The notes under the pieces: generated by a model
What the model was told of the DNA's origin: nothing
Databases searched by the model: none
Seen by the model: only the letters and a program-made list of their open reading frames with translations
Assembly: GCF_023101345.1 (NCBI RefSeq)
Contig: NZ_CP095848.1
Location: 1,487,501 to 1,551,500 of the forward strand
Direction of reading: 5' to 3'
Length of the DNA stretch: 64,000 nucleotides
Source: Hymenobacter sublimis
GTDB taxonomy: Bacteria > Bacteroidota > Bacteroidia > Cytophagales > Hymenobacteraceae
Translations under genes and position numbers: made by a program
In this document: positions 33,137 to 42,741 of the stretch, in pieces
Layout of the letters: each line of letters begins with the position of its first letter
Position numbering within the stretch: the stretch's first letter is position 1

Positions 33137-35602
33137 TTGGCTGATATTAAAGGAAATAACATTGGAGCGCCGATAACACCGTTTACCACTGAAGATATTT
33201 ATAATACCCACTTTGCCAAGTATGGCAAAGGCAGTTTACATAACCCTGCTACCCTTGCGGAACGTGATGCTACGCTAGAATCGCGTAGGGAATGGGGTAT
33301 GGAAGCGAATTTACCATCTGGTACCAAATATGTTTTGGTAAAGGGTCTGGTAGATACCAATATCATGAATAATGCGAACTGGAAGCTGGTAGTAGCAGGG
33401 GAGTATGATGATACGGAATTACAAGCGCGTACTGCACAGAACGAAGCAGATATTGTAGATGTAGAAAATGCGGTTCTAGCTGTAGAGACAGAGGTAGAAA
33501 GACGTGTGCTGAAGGTGGTTGGTAAGCAGCTTAGTGATCAGAATTACACGCTGGAAGAAAAGCAGAAGCTTGCCGCTTTGGGAGCTGATAGTAGCCTGTT
33601 TAAAGGCACCTACAACCCGGCGACTGTATATGCACAGGGAGAGTTTGTAGTAGAGCGTAATAGCCTTTACAAAAGCCTCTATGATAATAATGTGTATAAG
33701 GTAGATGTTGCTGATGGAACGGGTACGCTGTGGTGGGAGCCGGTTATCGATAGCTTAAACTATGCTATTATGTTCGCGGATAACGGTACTATTAAACATG
33801 AAACCAGCGATGGACAACAACAGACAATTACCAAGGCTGATCTACAATTAAATAATGTTGATAATACGCGTGATATTAATAAGCCTATTTCCAATGCTAC
33901 GCAAGCTGCTTTAAATAACAAAGTAGATAAAGTTGCTGGTAAACAACTGAGTGATGAAAACTTTACCAGTGCAGAGAAAACCAAGCTGGCTGGATTAGAA
34001 AATTCTACCGCAACCAGTTATGATGATACCGCTATTAAAAACAGGGTAAGTACGGTAGAAACTGCTGTAGTTAACAAAGTAGATAAAGTAACGGGTAAAC
34101 AACTCACGGATGTAAACTTCAGTCAGCTTGATAAAACCAAGCTAGACTCCTTACAAAACACACCAACTTACAATGATGCAGCACTTAAATCTCGTGTAAC
34201 CAGCGTAGAAAATACATTATTAGATAAAGTAGACAAAGTAGCTGGTAAGCAATTATCAACAGAAGATTTTACTACAGCTTACCGCACTAAATTAGATTCC
34301 CTTCAGAATAATACGGCAACCAGTTATGATGATACGGCTATTAAAGAACGTGTCTCAGCAACCGAAACTAGATTAACCGCTGCTGAAGCTGCGGTAGCTA
34401 CAAAAGTAGATAAGGTATTTGGTAAGCAGCTTTCCGCTGAGGATTTCACGTCTGCCTTGAAAACCAAGTTGGAAACCCTAACGCAAGGGGAGACGGTAAC
34501 CAGCTTCCAGCGCCAAGGCAACAGCCTAGTACTTACCACATCCAGTGGCACGAAGACGGTAGATCTAACCGATCTGATTAATGCAGGTGGTACGACTACC
34601 GTAGTTACCTCTGAGATCCAGACCCTACAGGGCACCTTGGATGCTAGCTATTCTGGTGTGTTACCCGCCAACTCAGCCCAAATCCTATCACTTGTGGTAG
34701 CAAATGGGTACGCACTCATGAGCAGTGAATATACCACTGACCTTGTAGCCGGGACGTTCACCATTAACGCGGCTACTGCTACTAGCTTATCAGCCTTGGT
34801 TGCGGGTGATGCCTATGAGGTGGTAGTACAACTTACTTCTACCACGGATGGTGGAACGGGCACAGGGGGTACTAGCAGCAGCTCACAAGGTTTATCTGTA
34901 CTGGCGGTAGCAACTGTAACCAACAGCGGGTTGCTAGGTGGTGGTTTTGCCACGGTACCCTTATCCACTGTAGTTACTGATATTCGACCCACCGGCACTA
35001 CGGGCGGGTGGGATACCGCTACCTATGAATATGTGGCTCCGGTGGCGGGAACCTACTTCATTACCACGAAGATGCGTACCAACGATGGCAATGCGCCCGC
35101 TGGTAGAAGCTACGGACAGGGCGCGGGTACCACCAACTCCGATGGTCCCTGGTTTCAGTGGTTTTATAGCAACGGGGTACGTGAAGGCTCGTTAAACACG
35201 CGGGTAATGGAGCTGACAGCGGGGCAACGAGTACGCATGTATGCGCTATTGGATGGTTTCAACGCGGGGGTGAGTGCGGAAATGACGGTTTCTCTGTTCC
35301 GGTCAACGCAACCGATCACCACAGGTGGTGGTGGCAATTCTACTACCCCTACCGCATCGGATAACAAGACGCTAGAATTTGTCTTTAACGGCGGTTTTGC
35401 CAATGATTTCACCACCATGATAGGTTCAAATCAAGCGGCAGAGTACACGAGTCAGCAGCTATCTAACGTGGCAACCGTGACCTACACCATCAATACTTCA
35501 GCAGTGAATATTCCATTTTCACTGCTGGCGGGTGATACCTTAAAAGTGACTATTACCCGCACGGATACGAGTGCAGGAGCAATAGTTAGCATAGCAAATT
35601 AA
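33137..35602 (+). CDS. Tail fibre with repeats and C1q/TNF-like head
   Basis: 821 residues from a TTG (MADIKGNNIGAPITPFTTEDIYNTHFAKYGKGS, similar to the start of the fibre gene before it). It has five copies of the VDKVxGKQLSxxxFTxxxKTKLxxL repeat between residues ~125 and 460, with YDDTAIKxRV linkers. The last ~200 residues include YEYVAPVAGTYFITTKMRTN and AGQRVRMYALLDG, the pattern of C1q-like jelly-roll trimers that often form receptor-binding tips. Confidence 0.75.
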   Translation: MADIKGNNIGAPITPFTTEDIYNTHFAKYGKGSLHNPATLAERDATLESRREWGMEANLPSGTKYVLVKGLVDTNIMNNANWKLVVAGEYDDTELQARTAQNEADIVDVENAVLAVETEVERRVLKVVGKQLSDQNYTLEEKQKLAALGADSSLFKGTYNPATVYAQGEFVVERNSLYKSLYDNNVYKVDVADGTGTLWWEPVIDSLNYAIMFADNGTIKHETSDGQQQTITKADLQLNNVDNTRDINKPISNATQAALNNKVDKVAGKQLSDENFTSAEKTKLAGLENSTATSYDDTAIKNRVSTVETAVVNKVDKVTGKQLTDVNFSQLDKTKLDSLQNTPTYNDAALKSRVTSVENTLLDKVDKVAGKQLSTEDFTTAYRTKLDSLQNNTATSYDDTAIKERVSATETRLTAAEAAVATKVDKVFGKQLSAEDFTSALKTKLETLTQGETVTSFQRQGNSLVLTTSSGTKTVDLTDLINAGGTTTVVTSEIQTLQGTLDASYSGVLPANSAQILSLVVANGYALMSSEYTTDLVAGTFTINAATATSLSALVAGDAYEVVVQLTSTTDGGTGTGGTSSSSQGLSVLAVATVTNSGLLGGGFATVPLSTVVTDIRPTGTTGGWDTATYEYVAPVAGTYFITTKMRTNDGNAPAGRSYGQGAGTTNSDGPWFQWFYSNGVREGSLNTRVMELTAGQRVRMYALLDGFNAGVSAEMTVSLFRSTQPITTGGGGNSTTPTASDNKTLEFVFNGGFANDFTTMIGSNQAAEYTSQQLSNVATVTYTINTSAVNIPFSLLAGDTLKVTITRTDTSAGAIVSIAN

Positions 35603-35612
35603 TAAATAGTTA

Positions 35613-36497
35613 ATGAGAAGTTATTTTACGTATTACAGTAATAAAACGCTATCAGTTTCTTCTACTCTTTTACCTGCAACGTTAGCCTATAAGCAGCGAG
35701 TAGAAGCGGGTGGTGGTTCTGTGCATAACATTAATTATGTCAATGAATGCTATCAATTTATAGCTGATGTGGGCATTACCGGATCTAATAACGGATGCTG
35801 GATAAATGCCCATTTTGGCAATAAAATAAATGGTAGTAATCAAGTGGAAAAAGCCTACTGTTTGTTTGGTAATGACATGGTGCCTGTAACGCAGAACACT
35901 AGTAGAGTATTACTTACTAGTGTGATTAATAACCAAAAAAGTTACAGCTTTGAAAGAGGTGCGCTAAAAGTGGAAAGCGCATCGTACTCGGTTAGCTCAG
36001 GCAAAGTAACGGTTGGTATGGTGAGTGTTGTAACCGCATTTGAAACGATTATTTTTGCTGAATACTCCGATAATTTTAATAGTAATTCGGGATGGGGAAC
36101 CTTTATGGAGGATAGTTCAGGTAGGCTCACAGCCGGAATTAAACCGCTTCCGGATGCCTACAGTATCAGTCAAGTGACGGAAATAAACACGCCAAACATT
36201 GTAACTAATCGTGTGACTACATTTGATTTAAGTAGATCAAGTAATGAATCTTCACAGCTTGTCAATGGCTATACTTCTACCGTTTTTGGAAATTATAATA
36301 TTGACAACCCAAACGATTACGTATTATCCGCGCAACCATTATATCTAGGTGGTAGAGGGGGCACTAATTTCTTAACTAATAAAGCACATGTTAATGGTTT
36401 GTCTGTGTTACCGGTTACGTTGTCGGATGCTGTGAGAAGTAGATATAGTACGCTGCTGAGTAAACCGTATGAAGCTAGCTTTTATGCTGATATGTAA
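35613..36497 (+). CDS. Putative virion appendage protein
   Basis: 294 residues, MRSYFTYYSNKTLSVSSTLLPATLAYKQRVEAGGGSVHNINYV onward; predicted mostly beta with several SNNGCWINAHFG-like aromatic loops. No family recognised with confidence. It lies between two fibre genes and starts 10 bp after the first, so a tail-associated lectin-like or tip protein is the natural guess. Confidence 0.6.
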   Translation: MRSYFTYYSNKTLSVSSTLLPATLAYKQRVEAGGGSVHNINYVNECYQFIADVGITGSNNGCWINAHFGNKINGSNQVEKAYCLFGNDMVPVTQNTSRVLLTSVINNQKSYSFERGALKVESASYSVSSGKVTVGMVSVVTAFETIIFAEYSDNFNSNSGWGTFMEDSSGRLTAGIKPLPDAYSISQVTEINTPNIVTNRVTTFDLSRSSNESSQLVNGYTSTVFGNYNIDNPNDYVLSAQPLYLGGRGGTNFLTNKAHVNGLSVLPVTLSDAVRSRYSTLLSKPYEASFYADM

Positions 36498-36516
36498 GAT
36501 AAAATAATTATGAATA

Positions 36517-39500
36517 ATGCCAAAGAATACACGTTATACAAATAATGAAGCCATTGATGCGGTAGCTAATAAACTAAAGCAAAATACAGGTAATATACAG
36601 ATTACCTATAATCAAGCTACCAGAGCCATTACGCTAGTAGCTCCGGCTGGTGAGACGCTGCAAACGCTCAGCTTGGATGGTACTTCGCTGAAAATAGCAA
36701 CCAGTTCCAGCACGAAGAGTGTTGATCTAGCCACTGTTTTAGGCGATAAGGTAACTAGCCTGAACTTGGATGGTACCAACTTGAATATCATTACCAATCA
36801 AGGTACCAAAACCGTTGATTTAGCTACGCTACGCACACCTTATACCTTACAACCAGCCACTACTACCACACTAGGCGGGGTGAAAATTGGCGGTGGTGTT
36901 TCTATTAATGCAACTGGTGAAATAAGTGTTGAGGACACGCGCCTAACCGGCGCTTCGCTCGCCGGGAATCAATTACAAATAGCCACGAAAATAGGCACGT
37001 TTACGGTTGATTTAAGTCCGTTACAGCCTTCGTTACCACCTGTTATTCAGAGTATTAGTACCAGTCTGGTGATGAATCAATTGCTGGCAACCATGACTGA
37101 TGGTTCACAAGTTGCTATTCCCATGTCGAGCTATACCAATTTCGTCAAAGATCTGACACAGGAAGCAGTCGTAATTAACCAATTTGAGCGAGTTGGTAAT
37201 GCAATTTATCTGCATACAAATGCAACAGGCACGAAAACTATTGATTTATCTGATTTAGTAAATACTGGTGGTGCTGGCTCAGGCACAGCAACTACCGATG
37301 CCTCACTACTCACGAGTGGTACACTCGCTGATGCGCGTCTGAGCAGCAATGTTCCCTTGCTCAATACGAATAACACGTTTACGGGCTTAATGACCGTGCG
37401 CAATGATATTCTGATGCGCGGGGGCAACGATTACGCGTTTGAAGGTGCGACCGCAACGGTCTACTTTGGCGACACCAACCACGGCTTCAGAGGAACCGCC
37501 GGAAAGGGGGTAAGCTTGCTGACATGGCGAACTAACAACCCGTTTAACCTCAAGCAGTTAACGGGGCAAATTGGTTTTGGGGTAGACTTTGATGCGATTG
37601 AAAATAGTGCGCAGGTGCAGGTGAACAGCACAACGCGAGGTTCCTTGCTGACCCCGCGCATGACGCAAGCGCAGCGGCAAGGGATCGGAGCACCCGCCCA
37701 AGGCTTGCAGGTCTTTCAGACGGATGGAGACGAAGGCGTGTACATCTATACCACGTCGACTGGCTGGACTAAGCTAGGAGTAGCGGCTACTGCTTCCGCT
37801 GGTAACTACTTGACTGATTTCCAAATCAGTAAGGATGGGACTACGGTGACGTTTGACAAGTATGTAAATGGGGATTATAGTGACACCAGCTCCTTTGAAA
37901 TCAAAAAGCAGGTGAAGCGTGATGAGTGGTTTGTAAACGCCTCCTACGAGCCGGAAGATATTGTATTCTACCAAGGTAAGCTGTACAGCAGCATGGTCTA
38001 TCAAATAGCACAATCACTCGCTGATGCGCCTCCTGTGAATGCGGCTAACTGGCAATTACTGGATTTGTCAGGCTATGCTACTGGTGCTGGTGGCACCAGC
38101 TACGACGATACTACGCTAAAAAACCGCGTGACAGCAGTGGAAGCGGAGAAAGTAGATAAAGTAGATGGTAAACAGCTCAGCACAAATGATTACACGAGTG
38201 CGGATAAAAGCAAGCTGGATAGTCTGAGGAACTACACAGAAGGATCAGGTATCAGCATCTCTGCTGATGGTGTTATCTCTGCTACTGGTGGTGGTTCTAC
38301 CGGAACGGGCTATGATGATACGGCTATCAAGTCTCGTGTAAGCGCGGTAGAAACTGCTGTAGTGAACAAGGTTGATAAAGTAGGTAGCAAGGTCTTGACG
38401 GACATTAATTTCTCGGCTGCTGATAAGGCTAAACTAGATTCACTTCAGAATAATAATGCAACCAGTTATGATGATACCGCTATCAAAACAGACATTACGA
38501 ATTTACAGAACAACAAAGTAAATAAAGCACCTGATGCACGCCTGATTACGCAGACAGAGGTTAATAAGCTAAATGGTTTGATCACCTACACGGCTGGTAG
38601 TAACATTACGATTACCAATGGTGTGATATCCTCAACTGTTACAGGTGGAACTAGCGCAGATGTAAATAAAGCCTACGTTGATGCGGCTGATGCTTCGCTT
38701 CAGCAGCAGCTTGATAATATACAGGTTGGTGATATCATTGCTGATGTAGCCCTTAGTAATGATAACCTTGTGATTATCACAGATATGGGAAGTCATATCT
38801 GTGATTTATCCACGTTCCGTAGCTCGGGTACTGCCTACAATGATCAGGAGTTACGTAATCTGATTGCTACGAAACTCTCCAATGCGGCTGGTGCGGTTAA
38901 TACTACCAATATTGCCAACAATGCAGTAGATTTTTATAAGTTAAAAGATTTCGCGGTAAGTAATCAAAAACTTGCCACTTACGCTGTAACAACTGATAAA
39001 ATAGCGGATAATAACGTCACATATGAAAAGTTAGCAGATGATGTAAAGAACCGTTTTACTACCACAGGTGGTGGTACCAGCTATGATGATACGGCGATAA
39101 AAAACCGTGTTACGGCGCTTGAAAATATGGCAGCAAAACCTTGCTACCTACTACCAGATAAACCAGAACAATATTTTATTGAAGCTACGGGTACTATACC
39201 TGCCTCTAAAATGCTTGTTGTTTCGTTTACGAATCCTAGCCCGCAATATCAAACCGACCCCTTTAATTTGGTCAACACCAATGATTCAACGATTTTAAAC
39301 ACCGTGGCTGGTGGTGTATATCAGGTAGTGTTAAGTCTTAAAATTGATAGTGTTACAGGCTCTACATCTGGTCGTTTTAATTATCGTTTGGCGAATATGA
39401 CCGAAACGAACCTTACCCCATCTCATATGTCGTACCAGTTCACGAGCGGTGTAAGTGAATGGACTCAGTTTTCACAACTACTGAAAGCGACTGGACCAAC

Positions 39501-39585
39501 CCGTATGCTGTTGAATCTTCCCGGCGTTTCTACTGGTGTATCTGTTAGATATCGTTATACGTTTCAAATCATCCAATTATCTTAA
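36517..39585 (+). CDS. Large tail fibre with repeats and C-terminal jelly-roll
   Basis: 1022 residues. It begins with beta-helix-like units (LSLDGTSLKIATSSSTKSVDLATV, LNLDGTNLNIITNQGTKTVDLATL) and a TLGGVKIGGGVSIN element seen in phage fibres. A central part resembles Bacteroidota fibre stems (RVTSVE.., YDDTAIKSRV) with two GKQLS-type copies, and a C-terminal C1q-like domain (GGVYQVVLSLKIDSVTGSTSGRFNYRL). It is the last late gene before the terminator at 39589. Confidence 0.75.
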   Translation: MPKNTRYTNNEAIDAVANKLKQNTGNIQITYNQATRAITLVAPAGETLQTLSLDGTSLKIATSSSTKSVDLATVLGDKVTSLNLDGTNLNIITNQGTKTVDLATLRTPYTLQPATTTTLGGVKIGGGVSINATGEISVEDTRLTGASLAGNQLQIATKIGTFTVDLSPLQPSLPPVIQSISTSLVMNQLLATMTDGSQVAIPMSSYTNFVKDLTQEAVVINQFERVGNAIYLHTNATGTKTIDLSDLVNTGGAGSGTATTDASLLTSGTLADARLSSNVPLLNTNNTFTGLMTVRNDILMRGGNDYAFEGATATVYFGDTNHGFRGTAGKGVSLLTWRTNNPFNLKQLTGQIGFGVDFDAIENSAQVQVNSTTRGSLLTPRMTQAQRQGIGAPAQGLQVFQTDGDEGVYIYTTSTGWTKLGVAATASAGNYLTDFQISKDGTTVTFDKYVNGDYSDTSSFEIKKQVKRDEWFVNASYEPEDIVFYQGKLYSSMVYQIAQSLADAPPVNAANWQLLDLSGYATGAGGTSYDDTTLKNRVTAVEAEKVDKVDGKQLSTNDYTSADKSKLDSLRNYTEGSGISISADGVISATGGGSTGTGYDDTAIKSRVSAVETAVVNKVDKVGSKVLTDINFSAADKAKLDSLQNNNATSYDDTAIKTDITNLQNNKVNKAPDARLITQTEVNKLNGLITYTAGSNITITNGVISSTVTGGTSADVNKAYVDAADASLQQQLDNIQVGDIIADVALSNDNLVIITDMGSHICDLSTFRSSGTAYNDQELRNLIATKLSNAAGAVNTTNIANNAVDFYKLKDFAVSNQKLATYAVTTDKIADNNVTYEKLADDVKNRFTTTGGGTSYDDTAIKNRVTALENMAAKPCYLLPDKPEQYFIEATGTIPASKMLVVSFTNPSPQYQTDPFNLVNTNDSTILNTVAGGVYQVVLSLKIDSVTGSTSGRFNYRLANMTETNLTPSHMSYQFTSGVSEWTQFSQLLKATGPTRMLLNLPGVSTGVSVRYRYTFQIIQLS

Positions 39586-39588
39586 TTT

Positions 39589-39624
39589 AAAAGGCTCTAC
39601 GCACAACACGTAGAGCCTTTTTTT
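39589..39624 (+). terminator. Terminator of the late fibre operon
   Basis: 13-bp perfect arms AAAAGGCTCTACG (39589-39601) and complement (39609-39621) with seven Ts. Confidence 0.9.
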
Positions 39625-39669
39625 ATTCTGGTTTATTAATAAATACATGTAATAACTAATCTATGTGAT

Positions 39670-40104
39670 TTGATCCTTGCTCTACTTCTGAATGCATCAT
39701 TATGGTCTGCTGTTGCTTCCATCATTGAAAAACTATTATTCCCGCTAATCGTTGCGGCAATTGTTTTCTTGCTCAACTACTGGCGTGATAGTAGTAAGAA
39801 TTATGAAGCTAGAATTAAAACACTTGAAGCAGATATTATTCAAGCTAACACCAGAATCCAGAATGCGCAGATGGAGCGTGAACATTTAGTTGATGCAAAT
39901 GAGCGTAGGTTAGCAGGATTGGAAAATAGAGTAAGTAATTCTTCAACTACTGTAGATAGATTGGTGCAAGATGTAGCTAGGTTAACCAGTGATATGAATT
40001 ATCTCACGAAGGATGTAGATAAGATTGATAAGAAAATTGATGCCAACCATAAATCTACAGATGATAAGATGGATAAGATATTAGAAAAATTAGCTAACAG
40101 GTAA
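39670..40104 (+). CDS. Membrane-anchored coiled-coil protein, lysis region
   Basis: 144 residues from a TTG. One membrane segment at ~10-40 (AVASIIEKLLFPLIVAAIVFLLNYW), then a long coiled coil to the end (KTLEADIIQANTRIQNAQMERE). Its stop overlaps the ATG of the next gene (TAATG), so the two are translated together. Holin partners, spanins and superinfection-exclusion proteins can all look like this; the position suggests lysis. Confidence 0.55.
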   Translation: MILALLLNASLWSAVASIIEKLLFPLIVAAIVFLLNYWRDSSKNYEARIKTLEADIIQANTRIQNAQMEREHLVDANERRLAGLENRVSNSSTTVDRLVQDVARLTSDMNYLTKDVDKIDKKIDANHKSTDDKMDKILEKLANR

Positions 40105-40442
40105 TGAAATGGTGGAAAGATATCACACAGGATAAGAACGGGCATACGGTAGCCAAAGACTTGTTTAAAGCATTAGCGTTCTTCGCCGGACTCGTGTACA
40201 TGTTTGTTCTAGTACCAGCTATCATATTAGTAACCCCTAATCATCTGGTGTTACCACTTGAGGTAGGAGTAACCTTGTTAGGCGCTGGCTTGAGCTTGGA
40301 GATAGTGAAAGAGGTGAAAGGATACTACCAGCGCAAAACAGCAGATGGTACGGGTGAACCGCTTGCTGATCCTTGCGCAACCTGTGGCGCGACTGCTACA
40401 GATACAAGTACCAGCTCAGGTAGCAGTGATCCAGTGGTGTAG
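40104..40442 (+). CDS. Putative holin
   Basis: 112 residues with two membrane segments, ALAFFAGLVYMFVLVPAIILV (25-45) and LPLEVGVTLLGAGLSLEIV (52-70), a charged start and a Cys-containing polar tail (CATCGATATDTSTSSGSS). Size and topology fit a class II holin, which opens the inner membrane at the end of the lytic cycle. No endolysin gene is next to it. Confidence 0.5.
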   Translation: MKWWKDITQDKNGHTVAKDLFKALAFFAGLVYMFVLVPAIILVTPNHLVLPLEVGVTLLGAGLSLEIVKEVKGYYQRKTADGTGEPLADPCATCGATATDTSTSSGSSDPVV

Positions 40443-40453
40443 TAACTTGCACC

Positions 40454-41002
40454 ATGCGAGCAAGACAAGACTACTATACTACACCATTAGCTACTGTTGC
40501 TGAATTTTTTGTCAAATTTCAAGAGCTAGTACCTGCACTTGATTTAACAGTAGCCCAAGTTTTTGATCCTGCTGCTGGTGGTTGCGCAGAAAATATTATG
40601 ACTTATCCTGCTGCTTTACGTGCTCTAGGATGTGAGAATATAGATACACTGGATATACGTCAGGATAGCAGAGCTGCTATAATTGCAGATTATATGAATT
40701 TTTATCCTGAAAAAGAATACGATTTAATAATTACAAATCCACCTTTTAATTTAGCCCTAGATTATATTGTAACAGCTTTAGAAGACTGCAAATCAGGTGG
40801 TTATGTAGTCATGCTGTTACGTCTGAACTTTTTTGGATCACTGTCGCGAAAAGAGTTCTTTTCTAACAATATGCCACTTTATTGTTTCGTTCACACGCAA
40901 AGACCACGTTTTAATAAAAACAGTTCGGAGAATGCGGAATATGCTCATTTTGTGTGGAAAAAAGGATATAATCCACCGCACACACAGACCTATTTACTGT
41001 AA
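40454..41002 (+). CDS. DNA N6-adenine methyltransferase
   Basis: 182 residues. Motif I-like FDPAAGGCAENIM (about 37-49) binds S-adenosylmethionine and motif IV NPPF (DLIITNPPFNLALDYI, about 90-105) is the catalytic loop of adenine methyltransferases. No target-recognition or nuclease domain, so a solitary methylase that could shield phage DNA from host restriction or mark it. A TGTGAGAATA copy is embedded at 40631. It takes the place normally held by the endolysin. Confidence 0.8.
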   Translation: MRARQDYYTTPLATVAEFFVKFQELVPALDLTVAQVFDPAAGGCAENIMTYPAALRALGCENIDTLDIRQDSRAAIIADYMNFYPEKEYDLIITNPPFNLALDYIVTALEDCKSGGYVVMLLRLNFFGSLSRKEFFSNNMPLYCFVHTQRPRFNKNSSENAEYAHFVWKKGYNPPHTQTYLL

Positions 41003-41012
41003 ACTAATATTC

Positions 41013-42203
41013 TCACATATCACCAAATACATCCTTTAGTTTATTGATCACATACCCGTTCCAAGCCTCTTTAGAGATGGTATCACGAGAGCCTAGCAGG
41101 TGGTGTACCGCTTTAAAGAAGCGTAGTTCTAGCTTGGCTTGGTTTTCCCTTACCCGCTGCACGTAGGTTGAGGCTCTATAGGATAGCACACCTAGTAAGA
41201 TCAGGTTGGTGTGTGCCTTGGTAAGCCTTTCTTCAAAGCTGAGCTTAGCGCCGGGAACATGTTTAGCCGGTGTAGCCGGTTCAGTGGTGTAGTCTGGTTC
41301 CGGTTCATAGTGTTCATCAAAGCTTGTCCGGTAGCTATGGTTGCGGTTATCTCCGGTAAGCGCTTGCTGAAGCATGGTAGCCAGTGCCGAGTTAGCAGCA
41401 GGTACCGTTTCTGGATCATAGATTACTTCCGGCTCCGGCTCAGGAGCAATGGGAGTAGCAATGGTTACCGTCTGATATGCTGGTTCCGGTTTCAGCTCTA
41501 CTAGCTCGTGATCAGTAGCGGCTACAGGTTCCAGTACGCGCACTCTAGCAGGAGCTTTCACCTTGCGCTGAACTAGCTGCACAGGTGGAATGGTGAACTG
41601 TAGGTGATTCAGGAAGTTGCCACACATGGTAGACTTACTTTCACAGGTGTAGCCATTAGCGTTTAGCTCAGCTAGGCTAGTGCGCAGGGTGCGCCGCAGC
41701 TTATCCGTGCTGATGGTCAGATCATCAAATAAGTAGAGCTTGAGTTGATCAACGGTAAGCGGTGGTGTGATTGGAACTCCTTTAGGACGGTAGTAGGAGC
41801 GTAGCAGCCACAGCAAGCGGTAGGTGTGGCTACTCTTAAAGTGTACACCCTGCAAATTGATACAGGTGTAGTAGCTGGTTAAGCCTAGAAGATGTTCCGC
41901 TAAGGCTGGATTGAATGTACCCGTTAAAACGCTGGATTGCTTCTTATGGTGAAGCGTTAGGAACATGGGTTGATCATTCCATATACGCGCAAGTAAGCTA
42001 GCACAAGCAGCTTCTAAGGCTTTATAGGTCGTACCGCACTTGGTAGAAACTAGATCGGATAGCTTGAGGCTGATCACTGGTAGCACCTTATCATATAGGC
42101 TAATGCAGCGCAAAGCACTATGAAAGATGCGTGTTTCCAGCGCAGACATAGGGCGTTGTGGGATTCGTACTAATTCGTTGCTAAGGCTGGCGTGTGGTTG
42201 CAT
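41013..42203 (-). CDS. Rep_3-type replication initiator
   Basis: 396 residues. ELVRIPQRPMSALETRIFHSALRCI, LSDLVSTKCGTTYKALEAACASLLARI and the later YRLLWLLRSYYRP form the paired winged-helix pattern of Rep_3 initiators of theta plasmids. After ~residue 215 the protein is proline/glutamate-rich and disordered, then helical. Rep_3 proteins bind short direct repeats (iterons) by the origin; four copies of TGTGAGAATA are in the upstream 42510-42645. Convergent with the methylase and ends on a fifth copy (41008). Confidence 0.65.
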   Translation of the reverse strand: MQPHASLSNELVRIPQRPMSALETRIFHSALRCISLYDKVLPVISLKLSDLVSTKCGTTYKALEAACASLLARIWNDQPMFLTLHHKKQSSVLTGTFNPALAEHLLGLTSYYTCINLQGVHFKSSHTYRLLWLLRSYYRPKGVPITPPLTVDQLKLYLFDDLTISTDKLRRTLRTSLAELNANGYTCESKSTMCGNFLNHLQFTIPPVQLVQRKVKAPARVRVLEPVAATDHELVELKPEPAYQTVTIATPIAPEPEPEVIYDPETVPAANSALATMLQQALTGDNRNHSYRTSFDEHYEPEPDYTTEPATPAKHVPGAKLSFEERLTKAHTNLILLGVLSYRASTYVQRVRENQAKLELRFFKAVHHLLGSRDTISKEAWNGYVINKLKDVFGDM

Positions 42204-42225
42204 AGCCGTAATAGTTGGTATAGTG

Positions 42226-42233
42226 CAAATGTA
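42226..42233 (-). promoter_or_regulatory. -7 promoter element of the rep gene
   Basis: TACATTTG on the minus strand, 23 nt from the ATG at 42203, preceded 23 nt upstream by TTTG. Same -7 word as the left-end promoters, but the palindrome is not conserved here. Confidence 0.5.
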
Positions 42234-42509
42234 CGGGTGTTCAGGAGAAAAAGGTACAAAAGCTAGAAGAATTTTTTGAGCCGGTAGGAAAGTAGCCTAT
42301 AAAGGCTGGTAGTCACTGGTAGGTTTGTTAGCAGAATAGTGCGCTGTAGATGTGTGTATTTATCAGTGAATGAGTTACTTATGCAGTTGCTAACAGTTGT
42401 GTAACAGAATCTAACATTCTTAAAAAAGCCTAACACGTCTGAACAAGCGGGAACTGAGCAAACGTAGTTGGCTTCTTAAAATTTGTATTGCTCTAATGGA
42501 AACTATAAA

Positions 42510-42645
42510 TGTGAGAATAGTTTTTATAGCAGCTTTCAAGGGGAAGTTCAGAAGTATCCTTATAAGAGTACAAAAAATATTCTCACACTTAGGTTACTGA
42601 GTATGTCGGATATGTAGGAATAATACATGTGAGAATATTCTCACA
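42510..42645. repeat. Cluster of TGTGAGAATA motifs with perfect 18-bp palindrome
   Basis: TGTGAGAATA at 42510-42519 (+), 42578-42587 (-), and two facing copies forming TGTGAGAATATTCTCACA at 42628-42645. Six more exact copies are elsewhere in the prophage (17481, 22712, 40631, 41008, 43432, 57715). Confidence 0.7.
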
Positions 42646-42741
42646 CTTTAAAGGCTGGTAGGGGAGGGACATGAAAAAAGGCTAGGAAAAGTTCAAACTC
42701 TGTAGCCTTTTGCTCTATAAGTCATAAAGAACATAACCTTT

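Larger units (their letters stand above)
42204..42741. other. Gene-free stretch upstream of the Rep_3 gene, candidate origin
   Basis: 538 bases. It holds a minus-strand TACATTTG at 42226-42233 for the rep gene, four TGTGAGAATA copies (42510, 42578 inverted, and the palindrome 42628-42645) and AT-rich spacers such as CAAAAAATATTCTC. This is what an iteron-type origin with its promoter would look like. No ORF of note. Confidence 0.5.
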
